This document shows, piece after piece, positions 45,892-55,200 of a stretch of DNA of 64,000 nucleotides. The notes beneath the pieces were generated by a model. It saw only the letters and a program-made list of their open reading frames with translations. It made no database searches and was not told where the DNA came from. Source of the DNA: Rhizobium sullae. Lineage in GTDB: Bacteria; Pseudomonadota; Alphaproteobacteria; Rhizobiales; Rhizobiaceae. Position 1 is the stretch's first letter, and each line of letters starts with the position of its first letter. The DNA is taken from positions 3,544,501-3,608,500 of the forward strand of contig NZ_CP104143.1 of assembly GCF_025200715.1 (NCBI RefSeq), written 5' to 3'. The position numbers and the translations under genes are program-made.

Positions 45892-47778
45892 TCAATCCAT
45901 CGCGTGGATATCGCGGTCCTTGGTTTCCGGCAGGAAGAGCATACCGATGACTAAGGTGATGCCCGCAAAGACGATCGGGTACCAGAGGCCGTAATAGATG
46001 TCGCCTGCGAAGGCGCTCATCGCGAAGGCGGTTGCCGGAAGCAGGCCACCGAACCAGCCGTTACCGATGTGATAGGGCAACGACATGCCGGTATAGCGGA
46101 TACGGGTCGGGAAGAGCTCGACCAGCAGGGCAGCGATCGGCCCATAGACCATCGTTACATAGATGACGAGGACCGTCAGCACGGCGATGACGCCCACCCA
46201 ATTGACCCTTGCCGGATCGGCGACCATCGTGAACGCTCCACCTTTGGCGATTGTATAGACCGCCATGTCGGTGACGCCGGTGGCTTCGTCCGCCGTGAGC
46301 AGCTTGCCCGCGATGAGCTGGTCGGCCGGCATGGTGGCTTTTTCGCCGGCGCGGATCGCTTCCGCATTCAGGCTGAGTTCCGGATTGGAAGCGATAAAGG
46401 CGTCGAGCTTGGAGTCCGGCACCTTGGCGGCCGCCCGAACCAGCGGATAGCCTGCATTCTGAAGACCAATATTGACGCCCTTTTCAAAGGCAGCATTGAG
46501 CGATTTTGCCTTATCGCCGGCGGCAGCCGCGTCATAGCCGGTGATCGTCTCGTTGGCGATCTTCACCGTGGCCGCCGAACCAGCAGGACCTGCGACGACA
46601 TCATAAGGCACCGAATTCTTTGTCAGGAACGCGGTGGCGATATCACACGAAGTGGTGAACTTCGCTGTTCCCGTCGGATTGAACTGGAACTTGCAATCGC
46701 CCGGTGCCGCGGTGACTGTCGCCCGGACCGTTGCCTGTGACTCGGCAAGTGCGGGATTGGCGAAGTTGGTCATGGCCTTGAACAGCGGGAAGTAGGTCAC
46801 CATGGCGAGCAGAAGGCCGGCCATGATGATCGGCTTGCGGCCGATCTTGTCGGAGAGCCAACCGAAGAAGACGAAGAAGCCAGTGCCTAGCAGCAGCGAC
46901 GCGGCGACCATCAGGTTCGCCGACTGTCCGTCAACCTTCAGGATGTTCTGCAGGAAGAACAGTGCATAGAACTGACCGCAGTACCAGACAACGGCCTGGC
47001 CCATGACGGCACCGAGAAGCGCCAGCAACGCGACCTTGGCGTTCTTCCATTGACCAAAGGCTTCCGTCAGCGGCGCCTTCGAACCTTTGCCCTCGGCCTT
47101 CATCTTCTGGAACGCTGGTGACTCGTTCATCTTCAGACGAATCCAGACGGATACACCGAGGAGAACGACGGAGACGAGGAAAGGAATTCGCCAGCCCCAG
47201 GCGGCAAACGCAGTGCTGCCGAGCCAGAACTGCACCAACAGGATGACCAGGAGCGAAAGGAAAAGTCCGAGTGTTGCCGTCGTCTGGATCCACGAGGTGA
47301 AATAGCCACGTCGGCCATGTGGCGCATGCTCGGCGACATAGGTCGCCGCACCGCCATATTCACCGCCGAGCGCCAGACCCTGCAGCAGGCGAAGGCCGAC
47401 CAGGATGATGGGGGCCGCGATACCGATCGATGCCGCCCCTGGAAGAATACCGACGAGGAAGGTCGACAGACCCATGATCAGGATCGTGATCAGGAAGGTA
47501 TATTTGCGGCCGACCAGATCGCCGAGGCGGCCGAAGACCAATGCGCCGAAGGGCCGCACCAGGAAGCCCGCTGCAAAGGCGAGCAGGGCGAAAATGTTTC
47601 GTGTCGTTTCCGGGTACTGGCTGAAAAAGGTAGCGCCGATATAGGTGGCGAGTGAACCGTAAAGATAGAAATCATACCACTCGAAAACGGTACCGAGCGA
47701 CGAGGCGAAGATGACCTTCTTCTCCTCGCTCGTCATTGGGCCGGCTTTCGAGCCCTCGAAACTTGTGACATTTGCCAT
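45892..47778 (-). CDS. MFS transporter, MHS (metabolite:H+ symporter) type, with large insert
   Basis: The 628-residue inner-membrane transporter has the MHS start (SSLGTVFEWYDFYLYGSLA), RLGDLVGRKYTFL and the GLRLLQGLALGGEYGGAATYVAEHAP block of the group. Between membrane segments at about residues 335 and 522 lies an insert of roughly 190 residues with two cysteines (GDCKFQF and TSCDIATA) and a small soluble domain-like sequence. Typical MHS proteins are about 430-550 residues. It probably imports an organic acid or osmolyte by H+ symport. It is monocistronic, with its own promoter region. Confidence 0.88.
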   Translation of the reverse strand: MANVTSFEGSKAGPMTSEEKKVIFASSLGTVFEWYDFYLYGSLATYIGATFFSQYPETTRNIFALLAFAAGFLVRPFGALVFGRLGDLVGRKYTFLITILIMGLSTFLVGILPGAASIGIAAPIILVGLRLLQGLALGGEYGGAATYVAEHAPHGRRGYFTSWIQTTATLGLFLSLLVILLVQFWLGSTAFAAWGWRIPFLVSVVLLGVSVWIRLKMNESPAFQKMKAEGKGSKAPLTEAFGQWKNAKVALLALLGAVMGQAVVWYCGQFYALFFLQNILKVDGQSANLMVAASLLLGTGFFVFFGWLSDKIGRKPIIMAGLLLAMVTYFPLFKAMTNFANPALAESQATVRATVTAAPGDCKFQFNPTGTAKFTTSCDIATAFLTKNSVPYDVVAGPAGSAATVKIANETITGYDAAAAGDKAKSLNAAFEKGVNIGLQNAGYPLVRAAAKVPDSKLDAFIASNPELSLNAEAIRAGEKATMPADQLIAGKLLTADEATGVTDMAVYTIAKGGAFTMVADPARVNWVGVIAVLTVLVIYVTMVYGPIAALLVELFPTRIRYTGMSLPYHIGNGWFGGLLPATAFAMSAFAGDIYYGLWYPIVFAGITLVIGMLFLPETKDRDIHAMD

Positions 47779-48304
47779 GGTCTGTCCTCCACAGAGTGAT
47801 GAGCAAACGAGGCGCGTCCCAAATTCTCCTCGAAGTATCCCCTGGACACGACTCGCCTGACTGGAGTGTGACAGAAAAGAATTCGGAGAAAGAGAGAGGC
47901 TTTGGGATTATGACTTTAGTCTAACGCGCATGCGCAGATTGTCGCAGGCATCTGAGCGTGCGCGTCGCTGGATATCAAATCTCGCCCGACTCACGGCTGC
48001 ATGGCTGACAACGCCGCAAAAACCTTGACTCCTGTGGAAAACCTTTTATGAGCAACGGCGGAAAAGGAATATCCATGGTTCGCGACGAACACGCCATTGC
48101 TGCATGCAGTGACCAGGCACCAAGTGCCGGGATGGATATTGCCGTTCCGGTTTCTTCCAAAACCAGGGCCAAAACGACGACGAAAACCGTCTGACGTCTC
48201 TGGCCTGCCGCTCTCTCCCCGGCCCGGCTGGGGACAGGAAGCCGCGATCATTTCGCGCCTTCCCCCTCACCAGACAAGAGGAGAGAAGAGAAAGAGAGCT
48301 TGAA
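47779..48304. other. Intergenic region between the MHS transporter and asd, 526 bp
   Basis: The divergent promoters of the transporter (minus) and asd (plus) should lie here. A possible 39-residue reading frame is listed separately. No other convincing gene was seen. Confidence 0.4.
48075..48194 (+). CDS. Possible small protein upstream of asd
   Basis: A 39-residue frame starts MVRDEHAIAACSDQAPSAGM and ends in a Lys/Thr-rich tail (KTRAKTTTKTV). AAAAGGAA lies about six bases before its ATG, which is a good ribosome-binding site. I recognise no family, and it ends 110 bp before asd. It may be a real small gene, a leader peptide or chance. Confidence 0.3.
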   Translation: MVRDEHAIAACSDQAPSAGMDIAVPVSSKTRAKTTTKTV

Positions 48305-49339
48305 ATGGGTTTCAAAGTTGCAGTTGCGGGAGCGACCGGAAATGTGGGCCGGGAGATGCTCAACATACTTTCCGAGCGCGGCTTTCCCGCCGATGAAGTC
48401 GTGGCGCTCGCCTCCGCGCGTTCGCAAGGAACGGAAGTCTCCTACGGCGACCGGACGCTGAAGGTTTCCAATCTCGAGAATTACGATTTCTCCGACACCG
48501 ACATCTGCCTCATGTCTGCGGGTGGCGAGGTGTCCAAGAAGTTCTCGCCGAAGATCGGCCAGCAGGGATGCGTCGTGATCGACAACTCCTCGGCCTGGCG
48601 CTACGACGCCGACGTGCCGTTGATCGTTCCGGAAGTGAACCCGGATGCCGTAACGCAGTTCACCAAGCGCAACATCATCGCCAACCCGAATTGCTCGACC
48701 GCACAACTCGTCGTGGCTTTGAAGCCCCTGCATGATTTCGCCAAGATCAAGCGCGTCGTCGTCTCGACCTACCAGTCTGTTTCCGGCGCAGGCAAGGACG
48801 GCATGGACGAGCTCTTCAACCAGACGCGCGCCGTCTTCGTCGCTGATCCGATCGAGAACAAGATGTTCACGAAGCGCATCGCCTTCAACGTTATTCCCCA
48901 CATCGACGTCTTCATGGAAGATGGCTACACAAAGGAAGAGTGGAAGGTTCTGGCCGAGACCAAGAAGATGCTCGACCCGAAGATCAAGGTCACCTGCACG
49001 GCAGTTCGCGTTCCGGTCTTCATCGGCCATTCGGAATCGGTCAATATCGAGTTCGAGAACGAGATCACTGCAGATCAGGCGCGCGATATCCTGCGTGACG
49101 CTCCGGGCTGCCTCGTTATCGACAAGCATGAAAACGGCGGCTACATCACGCCTTACGAATCTGCCGGCGAAGACGCGACCTATATTTCGCGTATCCGCGA
49201 AGACGCGACCGTCGAGAACGGCCTCAACATATGGGTGGTGTCAGACAACCTGCGTAAGGGCGCCGCTTTGAACGCAATCCAGATTGCTGAGCTCCTCATC
49301 AACCGCGGCCTCATCAAGCCACGCAAGAAGGCCGCCTGA
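48305..49339 (+). CDS. asd: Aspartate-semialdehyde dehydrogenase
   Basis: The 344-residue NADPH-dependent enzyme reduces aspartyl phosphate to the semialdehyde, feeding lysine, diaminopimelate, threonine and methionine. Motifs are VAVAGATGNVGREML, SAGGEVSKKFSP, the catalytic Cys in IIANPNCSTAQLV and the substrate-binding QSVSGAGKDGMDEL. AGAGAAAGAGAG precedes the ATG. The length is normal. It is followed by a stable hairpin. Confidence 0.97.
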   Translation: MGFKVAVAGATGNVGREMLNILSERGFPADEVVALASARSQGTEVSYGDRTLKVSNLENYDFSDTDICLMSAGGEVSKKFSPKIGQQGCVVIDNSSAWRYDADVPLIVPEVNPDAVTQFTKRNIIANPNCSTAQLVVALKPLHDFAKIKRVVVSTYQSVSGAGKDGMDELFNQTRAVFVADPIENKMFTKRIAFNVIPHIDVFMEDGYTKEEWKVLAETKKMLDPKIKVTCTAVRVPVFIGHSESVNIEFENEITADQARDILRDAPGCLVIDKHENGGYITPYESAGEDATYISRIREDATVENGLNIWVVSDNLRKGAALNAIQIAELLINRGLIKPRKKAA

Positions 49340-49367
49340 TACCAAAAATTAACCATAATTTGCTATC

Positions 49368-49397
49368 AGCCCCGCATATCGCTGGATATGCGGGGCT
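49368..49397 (+). terminator. Hairpin terminator after asd
   Basis: A perfect 13-bp stem, AGCCCCGCATATC (49368-49380) with GATATGCGGGGCT (49385-49397), has a four-base loop. The stretch after it is only weakly T-rich, so it may work as a terminator with lower efficiency or mainly protect the 3' end. Confidence 0.75.
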
Positions 49398-49524
49398 TCC
49401 TGTGAAAACCGGCAGACGGCAATCAGGGTTGTAAGACCCGCCGAAAAGGTGATCGTGACAAAATTATCTGCTGCTGGCATTCTTGCGCGGCGCCAAGCTT
49501 ATGCAGATCGAGATGGGGTTTCTC

Positions 49525-50346
49525 ATGAGCATGACAAAATTCTTTGTGGCGGTCGTCGCAGTGGCGAGCGCACTCCACGCTGTTCCGGCAGCGGCAAAGG
49601 CTGCCCAATGCGGCAACAACAGCGCGGGCTTCCAAGCCTGGGTTACCGACTTCAAGCAGGAAGCGGCCGCCAGTGGCATCAACCCATCGGTGCTGAACCG
49701 AGCCTTTGCCAATGTAAGCTATAATAAATCGACAATCGCAGCCGACCGCGGTCAAAAGAGCTTTAAGCTGTCCTTCGACGCCTTCATGAAGAAGCGGGGC
49801 GGTGCAACGATCATCTCCCGCGGCAGAAGCATGAAGCGCTCCAATCAGGCGCTGTTTGCCTCGATCGAGCGCCGCTACGGCGTTCCAGCAGGCCCGCTGA
49901 TCGCGATTTGGGGTATGGAGACCGGCTTCGGCAGCTATATGGGCAATCAGCACACGCTGTCTGCCGTTTCGACGCTCGCTTACGACTGCCGCCGCTCGGA
50001 TTATTTCACCGACCAGCTTTATGCCGCTTTGCAGCTCGTGTCTGAAGGCTATCTGAACCCGCAAGCCCGCGGCGCAGCGCACGGCGAAATCGGCCAGACG
50101 CAGTTCCTGCCGCGCAGTGTTGTCCGTTTCGGCGCCGATGGTGACGGCGACGGTCGCATCGACATGGTCGGATCGCGTGCTGATGCACTGGCTTCGACAG
50201 CAAACTTCCTCAGAGGGCACGGTTGGCAGACGGGCGCCGGTTATCAGCCAGGCGAAGCGAACTTTTTGGCAATCGCAGGCTGGAATGCCGCAACGGTCTA
50301 TCAACAGGCAATCGCTTATATCGGCCAGCAGATCGACGGCCAGTGA
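49525..50346 (+). CDS. Lytic murein transglycosylase, MltB/SLT2-like
   Basis: The 273-residue protein has a signal peptide (residues 1-25, VVAVASALHAVPAAAKA) and an SLT_2/MltB-type domain. The catalytic Glu lies in IAIWGMETGFGSYMGN, with the later GEIGQTQFLPRSVVRFGADGDGDGRID segment. It cleaves peptidoglycan with formation of 1,6-anhydromuramic acid and should act in the periplasm. Several in-frame ATGs exist (49501-49531); 49525 has GGGG six bases upstream and starts just before the signal. Confidence 0.9.
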   Translation: MSMTKFFVAVVAVASALHAVPAAAKAAQCGNNSAGFQAWVTDFKQEAAASGINPSVLNRAFANVSYNKSTIAADRGQKSFKLSFDAFMKKRGGATIISRGRSMKRSNQALFASIERRYGVPAGPLIAIWGMETGFGSYMGNQHTLSAVSTLAYDCRRSDYFTDQLYAALQLVSEGYLNPQARGAAHGEIGQTQFLPRSVVRFGADGDGDGRIDMVGSRADALASTANFLRGHGWQTGAGYQPGEANFLAIAGWNAATVYQQAIAYIGQQIDGQ

Positions 50347-50364
50347 GCTTCCGCCCGCGAAGAT

Positions 50365-51006
50365 TTATACTTCCGGGCGGATAAAATCGCGCGTTTCCGC
50401 GTCCATCACCCATAGTTCGCCGGTCGAAATATCGAACCAGGCTCCATGCAGGGCAATCTCTCCTGCCTCTTCCAGCGCCTTGATATCCGGAAAACTTCTC
50501 AGGTTGTTGATTGAGTTGCGGATCGAGACGCGCTCGAGCGCCGTCTGACGCTCAGCGGCGGTCATTACGTCATTGCTCTGAATCTGTTCCGCAGCAGGCC
50601 GGACGAGCGACATCCAGCGGCCGATGAAGTCGCCGGATGACAGCGGCTCGGCATTGGGATCAAGTGCTGCGCGAATACCCCCGCAGCGACCGTGACCCAT
50701 CACGACGATGTCGGAAACCTTCAAGACCTGTACGGCGAATTCCAAGGCGGCAGACGTCGCGTGGAAATGCCCGTCCGGCTCGTAAGGCGGCACCATGTTG
50801 GCAACGTTGCGGATGACGAAAAGCTCACCGGGGCCGGCGTCAAAGATAAGTTCGGGTGCGGCGCGCGAGTCCGAACAGGCAATAACCAGCGTATTCGGGT
50901 TCTGACCGTTTTCAGCCAGCATCTTATAGCGGTCGCGGGCGTCAGCGTAACGCCCGTTCATGAAGTTGCGGTAGCCGTCCAGAAGGGAACTTGGAAAACG
51001 CTGCAT
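50365..51006 (-). CDS. Beta-class carbonic anhydrase
   Basis: The 213-residue zinc enzyme hydrates CO2. Zinc ligands and neighbours are clear: VIACSDSRAAPE (Cys, Asp-Arg dyad) and VMGHGRCGGI (His, Cys). The N-terminal SLLDGYRNFMNGRY is typical. It lies alone on the minus strand, 74 bp downstream of the pyridoxal kinase, and is convergent with the transglycosylase. Confidence 0.95.
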   Translation of the reverse strand: MQRFPSSLLDGYRNFMNGRYADARDRYKMLAENGQNPNTLVIACSDSRAAPELIFDAGPGELFVIRNVANMVPPYEPDGHFHATSAALEFAVQVLKVSDIVVMGHGRCGGIRAALDPNAEPLSSGDFIGRWMSLVRPAAEQIQSNDVMTAAERQTALERVSIRNSINNLRSFPDIKALEEAGEIALHGAWFDISTGELWVMDAETRDFIRPEV

Positions 51007-51079
51007 GACTGTCGATTAGCGCGCGGACGCAGCAAGATCAACAGCTGCAGATGCGAAATGCGCAAACTGGCATCTGCGG

Positions 51080-51958
51080 CTAACTTTTCCGCCTCTGGGC
51101 GGGGTGTATGAGGCGGCGCATCTGCACCATGGCCATCGGCGTCGAGAGGCTTGATGCGTCGCTTGCGAGCGTAAGCTCGTCGCTGCCGCGCTTGACCGCG
51201 CGCGCCAGCGCTTCATAGACGCTGGCTGTTGCAAGCTGCAACGCTTTTTCGTCGTCCATCCCGGAAAGGAGCCGTGAGAGGAAGACAGCCGCCAGCAGGT
51301 CGCCCAGTCCATTCGGCGCATTGTCGATAACGCGATGCTCGGCAAGCAGGGCATGGCGGCCGGAGAGATAGAGATTTCCGGTGCCGCCGGCCATCATCGC
51401 AACAGCGGAAGTGACAAGCATGCGTGAGGGGCCGAGTGACAAAGCAGCTTCCATGACGGCTGTGTTGTCCTCCAACGCTGCGCCAACCATCCAGGCCAAT
51501 TCATAGCGGTTGGGCGTTGCCAGAGAAGCAAGCGGAATCAGGTAGTCGCGGATCGCCTTCGCCGTCGCTTCGGGCACATAGAGGCCCCCCAGATCCCCCA
51601 TCACCGGATCGCAGACGTAAAGCAGCTCCGGACTTTTTTCACGTAATGCGCTGACCAGGCGGGCAACGGAACGAGCCTGAGCAGCGTTTCCGAAATAGCC
51701 AGACAAAACCGCCTTCACTTCTCCAACCCACGGTGCACGGATGAGATCGTCGATGGCAGCATCAAAATCGGCTTCCGCAAAAGTGAGCCGGGTCGAACGG
51801 CCATGACCGGGATGCCAGGGCAGAACGATCGTCGGCAGCGCCCAGACCTGATGGCCGAGCGTCTCAAGCGCGAAGACGGCGGCGCGATTGCCGACCGAAC
51901 CGCGAATGACATGGCTGGAGATGACGATCACCGTTCCTGCAGCACCATTATCCGGCAT
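51080..51958 (-). CDS. pdxY: Pyridoxal kinase
   Basis: The 292-residue ribokinase-fold enzyme phosphorylates pyridoxal for salvage of vitamin B6. It has VISSHVIRGSVGNRAAVFALETLGHQVW split over residues 13-40, LYVCDPVMGDLGGLYVP, TPNRYELAWM and the catalytic-site NAPNGLGDLLAAVFLS. The last normally reads GTGD in the family; here the Thr is Leu (GLGD), though the catalytic Asp remains. It is followed after 73 bp by the carbonic anhydrase on the same strand. Confidence 0.9.
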   Translation of the reverse strand: MPDNGAAGTVIVISSHVIRGSVGNRAAVFALETLGHQVWALPTIVLPWHPGHGRSTRLTFAEADFDAAIDDLIRAPWVGEVKAVLSGYFGNAAQARSVARLVSALREKSPELLYVCDPVMGDLGGLYVPEATAKAIRDYLIPLASLATPNRYELAWMVGAALEDNTAVMEAALSLGPSRMLVTSAVAMMAGGTGNLYLSGRHALLAEHRVIDNAPNGLGDLLAAVFLSRLLSGMDDEKALQLATASVYEALARAVKRGSDELTLASDASSLSTPMAMVQMRRLIHPAQRRKS

Positions 51959-52233
51959 GACGATTTAAACCCCGAATTCGATGCGCTGTTGATCGTCTTT
52001 TTGCCGCGCAGCTGTCAACCATTCTTCATCGATGCGTGGAAATCTCGACGAGCCAGTAAAGCGTAGGCAGCCTGTGCGTAAGACCCATCCTTTCATCGAG
52101 AATCTTTCGGAATTTTGCCGAAGCCGGGTCAAAGACGCACAAAAACTGCCTCAGTGGGGCATCTTTTAGAGATTTTTTCGATAATTCTTCTGCTAACTTG
52201 CGGCAAATCACACAAATCGGGGGAATGTCTTCA

Positions 52234-55200
52234 ATGGCTGCCAAAAACAATCCGCGACGGGAGAAGCTGATCGAAAGCGCGAAGAAGATCGCTGCTGCAA
52301 CCAAAGAACAGTATCTCGATCCGGAAATCCTCTTCGGCCGGGCGAGCGGCGACGACCTCGATCGCTACACGCCGGAGATGCTGGCGCTTTCCGCCGTTCA
52401 TTCTGCTAAGGAGCTCTCGACCTGGGACGGCAAGGTTCCGCGCGTTACGATCGAAACGCTGGCCGGTGTCGAACCCGATGGCGTTGCAGTCTCGGTCCTG
52501 ACGGTTACCGATCGTAATATGCCGTTCCTTTACGAGTCGGTCATGAGCGAGGTCACGAGTACCTATCGCGATCTCTACATGGCAGTGCATCCAATCCTGG
52601 TGGTTGAGCATGGAAAGGCGCCGGTACTTTATTCCGCCGAGGAACCGAGCGATCCGGCAAAACGCGTCAGCCACATCCAACTTCACATTTCGCCGTTGAC
52701 CGCGACACAATCCGGCGACCTCCGGAAGCGCATCATGATCGTGCTGGAGCAGGTCCGCCAAGCCGTTTCCGACTGGAAACCCATGCTCTCCAAGCTCGAC
52801 ACGGTAATTGCCGAATTGGGCAGCTACAATGCCGGCCGCAAGAAGGCCGACCGCGACGAGGCACTGGCTTTCCTGGCCTGGCTGCGCGACGAGAACTTTA
52901 CCTTTCTCGGCATGCGCGAATATGTCTATTCCGGCAAGGGTGGCGATGCTGTCAAAGTCGAGCGTCACAAGGGCGCCGGTCTCGGCATTCTTTCCAATCC
53001 AGATGTATTGGTGCTGCGCACCGGCAAGGATGCCGTAACGACGACGCCGGAAATCCTGGCCTTCCTGGACGGCCCGGACTTTCTGATCGTCACCAAGGCG
53101 AATGGGAAATCAGTCGTCCACCGCCGCGCCTATATGGACTATGTCGGCGTGAAGCGATTCGACAAGGATGGCAACGTCACCGGCGAGCTGCGTATCGTCG
53201 GCCTTTTTACCTCGACGGCCTATACGTCCCCCGCGTCGGAAATTCCGCTCATCCGTTCCAAAGTTGCCAAAGTGAAAGATCATTTCGGTTTCGATCCCAT
53301 GAGCCATTCGGGCCGAATGCTGGAAAACACCTTGGAATCCTATCCGCGCGACGATCTTTTCCAGATCGACACGACGCTGCTCGCGAATTTCGCTGAACAG
53401 ATCAATGATCTTGTTGAGCGCCCGCGTGTCCGCGTTCTGCCGCGCATCGATCATTTCGACCGTTTCGTCTCGGTCATCGTCTATGTGCCGCGTGAGGAAT
53501 ACGACTCCATCGTTCGGGAAAAGATCGGCACCTATTTGAAGACTGTCTACGATGGCCGGGTTTCCGCCTATTATCCGGCTTTCCCGGAAGGGCGGGTTGC
53601 GCGCGTACACTTCATCATCGGCCGGTCCGGTGGCAAAACGCCGCGCATCCCGCAACCGAAGCTCGAGGAAGCGATCCGTGCCATTACCGCCCGCTGGGAC
53701 GATCGCTTTGAAGCGTTGGCGGGGCCAAAGGCGCCGAAGATCGGCGTCAGCAACGCCTTCCAGGATTCCTTCACCCCGGAGGAAACGGTTACCGATCTCC
53801 CGGACATTACCGATTGCGCCTCCGGCGAGCCGATACGCATCGCATTCTATTACCGCAATGATGCAGAACGCGGCCGGATCTTCTCACTCAAGATTTTCCA
53901 TGCTGGCGAGCAGCTTCCACTCTCACGCCGCGTGCCACTTCTCGAAAATCTCGGTTTCAACGTGCTGAGCGAGCGGACTTTCGACATCGAAGTTCCAGCC
54001 GCCGACGGCTCGGTCAACGTCGTCGTGCTGCATGATATGGAACTCGAAGCCCGCAGCGGCGCTGAAATTGACCTCAGCCGTTATGGTGCCCCGTTGGAAG
54101 AAGCCTTCGTTTCCGCTTTCGACGGCACGATTGATAATGACAGTTTCAACCGGCTGATCCTTTCGGCTGGGCTTTCCGCGCGCGAGACGAATGTCCTGCG
54201 GGCCTATGCGCGTTATCTTCGCCAGGCGGGTATCGCCTATTCGCAGGATTACATCGCAACGACCCTCGACAAATACCCAGAGATCGCCGCTTCGATCTTC
54301 CGGCTCTTTTATGATGCACTCGATCCGCAGCTTAGCGAAAAGGCGCGCATGAAAAAGCTCGCCGATCTGCATCGATCGATCGAGGTGGCGCTCGCCAATG
54401 TGCCGAGCCTTGACGATGACCGTATCTTGCGCCGCTACATCAACGTCGTCGATGCGACGCTGCGGACCAACTATTTCCAGCGCACTGCCGAAGGCTCGCC
54501 GAAGGCGATGCTTGCCTTCAAGCTCGATCCGCATCTCGTCGACGGCCTGCCGGACCCCAAGCCCTTCCGGGAAATCTTCGTCTACGGGGTCGAAGTCGAG
54601 GGCGTGCATCTGCGTTTTGGCAAGGTTGCCCGCGGCGGTCTGCGCTGGTCGGATCGCGCCGAAGACTATCGCACGGAAGTTCTTGGCCTCGTAAAGGCGC
54701 AACAAGTGAAGAACGCCGTCATCGTTCCGGTCGGCGCCAAGGGCGGCTTCTATCCAAAGAGACTGCCCGCAGGCGGCAGCCGCGATGAAATCTTCAGTGC
54801 CGGCCGCGAAGCCTATAAGACCTATATTCGCACCCTGCTTTCGATCACAGACAACATTTCCGGCACTGATATCGTGCCGCCGGCAAATACGGTGCGGCTT
54901 GATGGCGATGATCCCTATTTTGTCGTCGCCGCCGACAAGGGAACGGCAACCTTCTCCGACACGGCCAACGCGTTGGCGCAGGAAGCGGGCTTCTGGCTCG
55001 ACGATGCCTTCGCGTCAGGCGGCTCGGCCGGCTACGACCACAAGAAAATGGGCATCACCGCACGCGGCGCCTGGGAAACCGTAAAGCGTCATTTCCGCGA
55101 GATGGATATAGACATCCAGACGACGCCATTTACGGTGGCCGGTGTCGGCGATATGTCCGGCGACGTCTTCGGCAACGGCATGCTGCTCTCCCCGAAGATC

